From an uncultured beta proteobacterium (GTDB lineage: Bacteria; Pseudomonadota; Gammaproteobacteria; Burkholderiales; Burkholderiaceae_C): a stretch of 40,572 nucleotides of DNA. Location of the stretch: assembly GCA_903920695.1 (NCBI GenBank), contig CAIXNB010000122.1:1-40572 (forward strand). The letters run 5' to 3'. Positions 34,735 to 40,572 of this stretch are shown here, one piece after another (position 1 is the stretch's first letter; each line of letters opens with the position of its first letter). Position numbers and translations under genes: made by a program. The notes under the pieces are model-generated. The model saw only the letters and a list, made by a program, of their open reading frames with translations, was not told where the DNA came from and searched no databases.

Positions 34735-36056
34735 CAGGCCAGTTCTTCTTTGCGGATGCGGATGATGGGCGCCAGCACCGTCGGCAGCACCTGCATCTGC
34801 GCCAGCGCGGCGTTCATCTCGGACTCAACACAGTCGTGCGTCAGGATGATCAGGTCAGTCTGGGTTGCGCCCTCGCCGCCGACCTCGTCGGCTTCGCGCT
34901 GCAGGATGGCGTCAATGCTGATGCCCAGCGCCGCCAGGATGCCGGTCACCTTGGCCAGCACGCCCGCCTCATCGGCCACGCGCAGGCGCAGGTAGTAGCT
35001 GGTCACAACATCGCTCATCGGCAGCACACGAAGGTCGCTCATGGCATTGGGCTGGAACGCCAGATGCGGCACGCGATTGAGCGGATCAGCGGTGTGCAGG
35101 CGCGTGATGTCGACCAGATCGGCGATCACGGCGCTGGCCGTTGGCTCGGAGCCCGCGCCCTTGCCGTAATACAGCGTGGTGCCGACAGCATCGCCCTGCA
35201 CCATGACAGCGTTCATGGCACCTTCGACATTGGCAATCAGACGCCGTGTCGGCACCAGGCTCGGGTGCACGCGCAATTCGATGCCTTTGCCTGTGCGCTT
35301 GGTAATGCCAAGCAGCTTGATGCGGTAACCGAGTTGCTCCGCGTATTTGATGTCGGCAGCACCAAGTTTCGTGATGCCTTCAACATATGCCTTGTCAAAC
35401 TGCACCGGAATGCCGAAGGCGATCGAACACATGATGGTGGCCTTATGCGCCGCGTCCACACCTTCAATGTCGAAGGTCGGATCGGCCTCAGCGTAACCGA
35501 GGCGCTGCGCTTCTTTCAGTACCACATCAAAATCAAGGCCCTTGTCACGCATTTCGGACAGGATGAAATTGGTGGTGCCGTTGATGATGCCGGCGATCCA
35601 CTGGATGCTGTTGGCCGTCAGCCCTTCGCGCAGTGCCTTGATGATCGGGATACCGCCGGCAACCGCCGCCTCGAACGCCACGATCACGCCCTTGGCCGAG
35701 GCCGCCGCAAAAATCTCCGTACCATGCACGGCCAGCAAGGCCTTGTTGGCCGTCACTACATGCTTGCCAGCGGCAATCGCTTCCAGCACCAGCGTGCGGG
35801 CAATGCCATAGCCGCCAATCAATTCGATCACGATGTCGATATCCGGGTTGGCGATCACGGCGCGCGCATCGGACGTCACCGTGACGCCCGCGCCGACCAG
35901 GCTACGGGCCCGCTCCGTATCGAGATCTGCCACCATCGTGATCTCGATGCCACGGCCAGCCCGACGCTTGATTTCTTCCTGGTTGCGGCGCAGCACATTG
36001 AACGTGCCGGAACCTACAACGCCGGTACCCAGAAGACCTACTTGAATCGATTTCAT
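34734..36056 (-). CDS. hom: Homoserine dehydrogenase
   Basis: 440 residues, the monofunctional type with C-terminal ACT domain. Reduces aspartate semialdehyde to homoserine with NAD(P)H. Seen: the dinucleotide motif GLLGTGVVGSGT at 8-19, VADLDTERA near 45, VTANKALLAVHG near 100, FEAAVAGGIPIIKALREGLTANSIQWIAGIINGTTNFIL near 130-165 (the catalytic region, with Lys in the next segment), and EAQRLGYAEADPTFDIEGVDAAHKATIM near 183-210. The ACT domain at about 355-430 (YYLRLRVADEAGVLAKVTGILAALGISID) suggests threonine feedback inhibition. It starts 69 bases after alaA. Confidence 0.97.
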   Translation of the reverse strand: MKSIQVGLLGTGVVGSGTFNVLRRNQEEIKRRAGRGIEITMVADLDTERARSLVGAGVTVTSDARAVIANPDIDIVIELIGGYGIARTLVLEAIAAGKHVVTANKALLAVHGTEIFAAASAKGVIVAFEAAVAGGIPIIKALREGLTANSIQWIAGIINGTTNFILSEMRDKGLDFDVVLKEAQRLGYAEADPTFDIEGVDAAHKATIMCSIAFGIPVQFDKAYVEGITKLGAADIKYAEQLGYRIKLLGITKRTGKGIELRVHPSLVPTRRLIANVEGAMNAVMVQGDAVGTTLYYGKGAGSEPTASAVIADLVDITRLHTADPLNRVPHLAFQPNAMSDLRVLPMSDVVTSYYLRLRVADEAGVLAKVTGILAALGISIDAILQREADEVGGEGATQTDLIILTHDCVESEMNAALAQMQVLPTVLAPIIRIRKEELA

Positions 36057-36125
36057 AGAGATAAATAGTTAGATTGACCCGTCGCACGCTCCCTGCGCAT
36101 CGGGCGCTTGTAGTTAAACAGCAAA

Positions 36126-37367
36126 TCAGTTGCTGTGGCGTTTTCGATAAACCTCAAGGAACTTGGCAACACGGCCGATGGCCTCGCGTAAATCATCTTC
36201 ATGCGGCAGGAACACGATCCGGAAATGGTCCGGTGTCGGCCAGTTGAAGCCGGTTCCTTGCACCAGCATGACGCGGGTTTCCTGCAGCAGTTCCAGGAAG
36301 AACAACTGGTCGTCGATGATCGGGTACAGCGTCGGATCAAGCTTCGGGAACATATACAGCGCAGCTGTCGGCTTAACGCAGGTAACGCCCGGTATCGCTG
36401 TAATCAGTTCGTAGGCCAGATCGCGTTGACGGCGCAGGCGTCCACCTTCTGCCACCAATTCATTGATGCTCTGGTGGCCGCCAAGGGCAGTCTGGATCGC
36501 CCATTGGCCCGGAACATTGGCGCACAGCCGCATGTTCGAGAGCATGTTGAGTCCCTCAATGTAATCGCGCGCCGGCTTCTTGTCGCCCGAGACCACCATC
36601 CAGCCGGCACGGTAACCGCAGGAACGGTAGCTCTTGGACAGCGAGTTGAAGGTCAGCGTCAATACATCCTCGCTGAGGCTGGCGATGGCCGTGTGGCGGG
36701 CACCGTCATAGAGCACCTTGTCGTACACCTCGTCGGCAAAAATCACCAACCCATGTTCACGCGCGATCTGCACGATGGCCTTGAGCATGTCATCCGAATA
36801 CAGTGCGCCGGTCGGGTTGTTCGGGTTGATGACGACGATCCCTTTGGTGCGCGGCGTGATCTTGGCGCGGATGTCATCGAGGTCAGGCATCCAGTCCTGC
36901 GCTTCGTCACACAAATAGTGCACCGGCATACCGCCCGAGAGACTGGTTGCCGCTGTCCAAAGCGGGTAGTCAGGCGAGGGCAGCAGCAGCTCGTCACCGT
37001 TGTCGAGCAAGGCATTGGTCGCCATCACAATCAGTTCGCTGGCGCCATTTCCCAGATAGATGTCGTCGAGCGTCACGCCCTTGACGCCCTGCTGCTGGGT
37101 GTAATGCATAACCGCCTTGCGCGCGCCGAAAATGCCTTTGCTGTCCGAGTAGCCGGCCGAATTGGGCAGGTTGCGGATCATGTCCTTCTGGATTTCCTCG
37201 GGCGCATCAAAGCCGAACGCCGCCAGATTACCGATGTTGAGCTTGATAATCTTGTGACCTTCTTCCTCCATCTGGCGCGCCGCGTCCATGATGGGGCCGC
37301 GAATGTCATAGCAGACGCTGGCAAGTTTGGTTGATTTTCGAATGGTCTTCAAAGTCCCTCCGGACAT
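36126..37367 (-). CDS. alaA: Glutamate-pyruvate aminotransferase, AlaA-like
   Basis: 413 residues from the ATG at 37367 (a TTG at 37352 just after GGAGGG is an alternative start matching MKT-type family starts). Class I PLP aminotransferase, clearly colinear with E. coli AlaA: SVCYDIRGPIMDAARQMEEEGHKIIKLNIGN, GYSDSKGIFGARKAVMHY, IYLGNGASELIVMATNALLD, PSPDYPLWTAATSLSGG, DLDDIRAKITPRTKGIVVINPNNPTGALYS, the PLP lysine in FNSLSKSYRSCGYRAGWMV, and MRLCANVPGQWAIQTALGG. It makes alanine from pyruvate and glutamate. It heads the alaA-hom-thrC-moeA-moaD-moaE group. The longer frame to 37433 lacks family similarity. Confidence 0.94.
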   Translation of the reverse strand: MSGGTLKTIRKSTKLASVCYDIRGPIMDAARQMEEEGHKIIKLNIGNLAAFGFDAPEEIQKDMIRNLPNSAGYSDSKGIFGARKAVMHYTQQQGVKGVTLDDIYLGNGASELIVMATNALLDNGDELLLPSPDYPLWTAATSLSGGMPVHYLCDEAQDWMPDLDDIRAKITPRTKGIVVINPNNPTGALYSDDMLKAIVQIAREHGLVIFADEVYDKVLYDGARHTAIASLSEDVLTLTFNSLSKSYRSCGYRAGWMVVSGDKKPARDYIEGLNMLSNMRLCANVPGQWAIQTALGGHQSINELVAEGGRLRRQRDLAYELITAIPGVTCVKPTAALYMFPKLDPTLYPIIDDQLFFLELLQETRVMLVQGTGFNWPTPDHFRIVFLPHEDDLREAIGRVAKFLEVYRKRHSN

Positions 37368-37462
37368 GGGTGACGTGAGGAGAAACCTATAATTTGACCA
37401 CATTTCGTTGCCAGACCACGGCCCCATAGCCACCCAATGCCAATCGACCGGACTTTTTCAGC

Positions 37463-37837
37463 ATGAAGCTTCAACCCGACATCATCAGCGTGCAGTCCAT
37501 CAGCGGCTACGGCCCAGGCTGGCTTGGCGTCAGCGGGGAGAAAGTTACCAGCAGCGTGATCATCGGTTCCGGTGGCGAGCGCCGCAGTTGGGCTTGCAGC
37601 CGCTTCGAGGATTTGAGCCTGGCGCATTTTGCGGAACTCGCAACACTGGACGCCGAACTGATCATCTTTGGCAGCGGCAAGCGCATCCGATTTCCGCAAC
37701 CGGCCTGGCTGCAGCCATTGATTGAAAAGCGGACCGGCATCGAAACCATGGACACCGAAGCCGCCTGCCGCACCTACAACATCCTGGCCGCCGAAGGACG
37801 CAGGGTAATTGCGGCACTGCTGCTTGAAAACACCTAG
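37463..37837 (+). CDS. Mth938-like domain protein (DUF498)
   Basis: 124 residues from MKLQPDIISVQSISGYGPGW. The family pattern is seen in VTSSVIIGSGGERRSWAC, ELATLDAELIIFGSGKRIRFPQPAWLQPLIEKRTGIETMDTEAACRTYNILAAEGRRVIAALLL, the NDUFAF3/Mth938 fold. In mitochondria the relative NDUFAF3 assists complex I assembly; the bacterial role is unclear. It is divergent from alaA; TATAAT at 37388-37393 is a fair -10 for this strand 70 bases before the ATG, though no good -35 is visible. It is followed by bcp 144 bases downstream. Confidence 0.88.
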   Translation: MKLQPDIISVQSISGYGPGWLGVSGEKVTSSVIIGSGGERRSWACSRFEDLSLAHFAELATLDAELIIFGSGKRIRFPQPAWLQPLIEKRTGIETMDTEAACRTYNILAAEGRRVIAALLLENT

Positions 37838-37981
37838 GGATAACGCGTGTGCCGCCACCGGTCAAAGCGAATGATTTTCAGGGTAAAATCACAGGTTGCA
37901 GTCGAAGGTGCCACACGCTGACACAGGATAGTGCCAACGACTTGAGAGAACGACGCATCCTGTCACACGAGATCAAGAACC

Positions 37982-38467
37982 ATGGCGATTGTTGTCAATA
38001 AACCCATCCCTGAATTTGAATCCAATGCCACCAGTGGCATCAAAGTATCCAACACCTCCCACCTCGGAAAAACCATCATCCTGTATTTCTACCCGAAAGA
38101 CAATACGCCAGGGTGTACCACCGAAGCGATGCAGTTCCGGGACAAGTACAAGGATTTTGTGAAAGCTGGCGCTACTGTATTCGGTGTATCACGTGACAAC
38201 ATGAAGTCGCACGAAGAGTTCAAAGCCAAACTGGAACTCCCCTTTGAACTGATCGCCGACACCGAAGAAAAGATGTGCCATATGTTCGGCGTCGTCAAGA
38301 ACAAGATCATGTACGGCAAAAAGGTCAAGGGTATTGAACGCAGCACCTTCCTGATCGGCCCGGACGGTCTGCTAAAGGAAGAATGGCGTGGTCTCAAAGT
38401 GCCCGGCCATGTGGACGACGTTCTCAAAGCTGTCAAAGAACTGAAGAAGACCGCCGCACTCGTCTGA
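37982..38467 (+). CDS. bcp: Peroxiredoxin of the Bcp/PrxQ family, atypical cysteine content
   Basis: 161 residues. Reduces hydrogen and organic peroxides in the cytoplasm using thioredoxin-like donors. The peroxidatic cysteine is Cys45 in YPKDNTPGCTTEAMQF, with the expected PXXXTXXC setting; Arg in DPGV-type positions follows in VSRDNM. The resolving cysteine five residues on, present in E. coli Bcp, is replaced by Met50. The only other cysteine is Cys98 in EEKMCHMFG. The enzyme is therefore either a 1-Cys type or uses Cys98. IERSTFLIGPDGLLKEEWRGLKVPGHVDDVLKAVKEL is the typical C-terminal half. A GC-rich hairpin with T5 follows the gene. Confidence 0.95.
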   Translation: MAIVVNKPIPEFESNATSGIKVSNTSHLGKTIILYFYPKDNTPGCTTEAMQFRDKYKDFVKAGATVFGVSRDNMKSHEEFKAKLELPFELIADTEEKMCHMFGVVKNKIMYGKKVKGIERSTFLIGPDGLLKEEWRGLKVPGHVDDVLKAVKELKKTAALV

Positions 38468-38500
38468 CAACGGACACATGCCCCGGCGCATGCCTCTGAA

Positions 38501-38530
38501 AAGCCGCCCTGTTCCCACGGCGGCTTTTTC
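38501..38530 (+). terminator. Rho-independent terminator after bcp
   Basis: Arms GCCGCC (38503-38508) and GGCGGC (38519-38524) around a 10-base loop CTGTTCCCAC, followed by TTTTT (38525-38529). A classical intrinsic terminator 33 bases after the bcp stop. Confidence 0.9.
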
Positions 38531-38576
38531 GTTTCAAGACACCCACCCCCTTCCCTCGTTGTGAGCCAACATCCAA

Positions 38577-40304
38577 ATGCCACTGCCAACCGCCCCTACC
38601 AAACGTGCCGCATTGCTGTCTGAGCGGGATTACGATGTACCGGCGCGCACGCCCGCCAAGGAACGCAAGATTGAAACAAGCGCAGTGACACACCCGGCAG
38701 CCGAAAGGCCTGTGCCCCGGGCAAACGACATAGCGCCGCCCGTGACAAGCGTGGAAAAAAGTACACCCCAGGGACGCAGCCGATCCCACCGTCCGGATGT
38801 ACTGGTGCAGGCCAGCCTCATCGACCCGATGGAGCCGGTACTCGCGCCAACGCCGGCCAAAGTCCGGGCCAAAAAGACCAAGCACAATGGACCCCCGAAG
38901 CTATTTGTGCTCGACACGAATGTATTGCTGCACGACCCGATGTGCCTGTTCCGTTTCGAAGAACACGACATCTTTCTGCCAATGGTCGTGCTCGAAGAAC
39001 TCGATGCCCACAAGAAAGGGGTGACCGAGGTCGCCCGCAATGCGCGCCAAACGAGCCGCACGCTGGACGCGCTGGCGGGTCACCAGGACGCCGACATCAC
39101 AGCCGGTCTGCCCCTGAGCAGCACCGGCCATCGAGAAGCGGGCGGCAAGTTGTTCTTTCAGACGCAACTGCTGAACTACACCCTGCCCACAAGCCTGCCT
39201 CAAGGCAAGGCCGACAATCAGATTCTTGGAGTCGTGGAAGCCCTGCGCCAGCAGTTCACCGAGCGCGGCCAGGTTCCAGGCACGGCGGCACGCGAAGTCG
39301 TGCTGGTGTCCAAAGACATCAACATGCGCGTCAAGGCGCGCGCACTGGGGCTGGCGACCGACGATTACCAGAACGACAAGACGCTGGAAGACGGTGATCT
39401 GCTGTACGCCGGCGCCTACGCCCTGCCCGCCAATTTCTGGACCAACCATGGCGAGACGGTTGAAAGCTGGCAACAAGGCGCGCACACCTTCTACCGCATC
39501 ACTGGCCCGATTGTCCCGAGCCTGTTGATCAATCAATTCATCTATTTCGAATCCCCTGGTGAACCCAGTCTGTATGCCCGCGTCACAGAAATTCGCGGCA
39601 AGACCGCTGTCTTCAAAACCTTGAAAGACTACACGCACCTGAAAAACGCGGTGTGGGGCGTCACGACGCGCAACCGGGAGCAGAACTTCGCCATGAACCT
39701 GCTGATGGACCCGGAGATTGACTTCGTCACCCTGACCGGTACGGCGGGCACCGGCAAGACCCTGATGGCGCTGGCTGCCGGACTGACCCAGGTGCTCGAC
39801 GACCGGCGCTACACCGAGATCATCGTCACGCGTGCCACCGTCAGCGTCGGTGAAGATATCGGCTTCCTGCCGGGCACTGAGGAAGAAAAGATGGGGCCAT
39901 GGATGGGCGCACTTGACGACAACCTTGAAGTGCTGGGCAAGACTGACACCAGTGCCGGCGAATGGGGCCGCGCCGCAACCAATGAATTGATTCGCAGCCG
40001 AATCAAGGTCAAGAGCATGAACTTCATGCGCGGGCGTACCTTCCTGAACAAGTACGTCATCATTGATGAGGCACAAAACCTGACGCCAAAGCAGATGAAG
40101 ACGCTGATCACGCGCGCTGGTCCCGGCACCAAGATCATCTGCATGGGCAACATCGCGCAGATCGACACGCCCTACTTGACCGAGGGTTCCTCCGGCCTGA
40201 CCTTTGCTGTCGACAAGTTCAAAGGCTGGCAGCACGGGGGCCACATCACCCTGGCGCGTGGCGAGCGCTCACGGCTGGCAGACTTCGCCAGCGAGGTACT
40301 GTAG
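38577..40304 (+). CDS. PIN domain-PhoH family ATPase (PhoH2-like)
   Basis: 575 residues. The first 105 residues are a low-complexity Ala/Pro/Arg/Lys-rich extension. Residues 108-250 form a PIN nuclease domain: FVLDTNVLLHDP with Asp113, LEELDAHKKGVTEVARNARQTSR, and acidic residues in VLVSKDINMRVKARALGL and DDYQNDKT. The C-terminal PhoH ATPase has Walker A GTAGTGKTLMAL at about 388-399, FMRGRTFLNKYVIIDEAQNLTPKQMKTLITRAGPGTKIICMGN with Walker B near 492, and ends SGLTFAVDKFKG...TLARGERSRLADFASEVL. PIN-PhoH proteins are proposed RNA helicase-nucleases (PhoH2), some in toxin-antitoxin loci. The upstream gene is bcp with a terminator between, so it is separately transcribed. Confidence 0.93.
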   Translation: MPLPTAPTKRAALLSERDYDVPARTPAKERKIETSAVTHPAAERPVPRANDIAPPVTSVEKSTPQGRSRSHRPDVLVQASLIDPMEPVLAPTPAKVRAKKTKHNGPPKLFVLDTNVLLHDPMCLFRFEEHDIFLPMVVLEELDAHKKGVTEVARNARQTSRTLDALAGHQDADITAGLPLSSTGHREAGGKLFFQTQLLNYTLPTSLPQGKADNQILGVVEALRQQFTERGQVPGTAAREVVLVSKDINMRVKARALGLATDDYQNDKTLEDGDLLYAGAYALPANFWTNHGETVESWQQGAHTFYRITGPIVPSLLINQFIYFESPGEPSLYARVTEIRGKTAVFKTLKDYTHLKNAVWGVTTRNREQNFAMNLLMDPEIDFVTLTGTAGTGKTLMALAAGLTQVLDDRRYTEIIVTRATVSVGEDIGFLPGTEEEKMGPWMGALDDNLEVLGKTDTSAGEWGRAATNELIRSRIKVKSMNFMRGRTFLNKYVIIDEAQNLTPKQMKTLITRAGPGTKIICMGNIAQIDTPYLTEGSSGLTFAVDKFKGWQHGGHITLARGERSRLADFASEVL

Positions 40305-40469
40305 GAAAACTCCCGGTCGCGGCAATAGGGGCCCCCTCGTTTTCAGTGCAATAACTGGCGGTACGCAAACCCAGCACTGGCGCGGGGTCGATTCAGGACA
40401 TCGTTGATTTTGTTTATGTTTCTGTTCACTTTGAAATCTGGATTTTGTGGCGTCAAACCGTGATCGGTT

Positions 40470-40572
40470 TCAGCTGTCGGTTCCAGTTATCGCCACGCTC
40501 TGCGAGGGCAGGATTTGACCGGCATAGCGGTCGACCGGAAAGCGAAACACTCCTCGCAAGTTGATGCTCTCC
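40470..40572 (-). other. Possible 3' end of a minus-strand gene, cut by window edge
   Basis: From the right edge the minus strand reads ESINLRGVFRFPVDRYAGQ, then ILPSQSVAITGTDS and TGA at 40472-40470, 33 sense codons in one open frame with protein-like composition. I do not recognise the family; a mobile-element protein is possible but unproven. The 165 bases between the PhoH-like gene (ends 40304) and this stretch hold no recognised feature. Confidence 0.3.

Noticed and set aside
37845-37918. Inverted pair GCGTGTG/CACACGC upstream of bcp as an operator
   Set aside because: The arms are 60 bases apart and short; chance occurrence in GC-rich DNA is likely.

Overview
The window reads as ordinary chromosome of a GC-rich betaproteobacterium, most likely order Burkholderiales and close to Comamonadaceae (Rhodoferax-like). 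The assignment is an inference from protein resemblance and gene order: pgeF-phaC-phaA, a tandem glycine riboswitch before gcvT-gcvH-gcvP, clpB next to the mirrored block alaA-hom-thrC-moeA-moaD-moaE, and bcp followed by a PIN-PhoH gene. I see no rRNA, tRNA, CRISPR array, prophage or complete insertion sequence.

Layout. 1-3574 (minus strand): start of a thiolase (phaA, cut by the window edge), class I PHA synthase phaC, the multicopper-type purine phosphorylase pgeF and a small membrane protein. 3602-8538: ycaO (minus), then a plus-strand run of an ABM-like small protein, a fumarylpyruvate hydrolase-like enzyme, a zinc-ribbon Nudix hydrolase and a DnaQ-exonuclease/GIY-YIG fusion. 8545-14193: a hemerythrin fusion protein, an EcsC-like protein, a tannase-family lipoprotein, a small membrane protein and dinG. 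14209-16176: scoB-scoA (3-oxoacid CoA-transferase) divergent from a PAS-LuxR regulator. 16351-21751: a GDT1-type cation transporter coupled to a carboxymuconolactone decarboxylase-like protein, an AhpD-like protein, a hot-dog thioesterase, ubiC, an SDR and electron-transfer flavoprotein:ubiquinone oxidoreductase. 21798-22808: an accessory-looking cluster with a DUF4160 gene broken by an amber codon and two tandem DUF2442 genes. 22889-27833: glycine riboswitch and gcvTHP. 27928-31195: clpB and a divergent unknown gene. 31293-37367 (minus): moaE, moaD, moeA, thrC, hom, alaA, the middle ones joined by 1-4 base overlaps. 37463-40304 (plus): Mth938-like protein, bcp, terminator, phoH-like gene. The right edge may hold the end of another minus-strand reading frame.

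How genes fit together. phaC/phaA and scoAB both serve acetoacetyl-CoA and polyhydroxybutyrate turnover. The SDR, thioesterase and ETF-QO suit acyl-CoA oxidation feeding electrons to ubiquinone, and ubiC supplies the ubiquinone precursor. The gcv genes form a glycine-sensing catabolic operon. The alaA-hom-thrC-moeA-moaDE block joins amino acid synthesis to molybdopterin synthesis.

The least explained material lies between genes: a four-copy palindromic repeat family (2972, 16237, 17975, 24785), a second palindromic family (24318, 31245 and a fragment at 31196), both of which have entered gaps of the gcv operon, a perfect 18-bp hairpin between gcvP and clpB, and the decaying DUF4160/DUF2442 cluster. 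I did not find a convincing new multi-gene system; the findings are modest and labelled as such.
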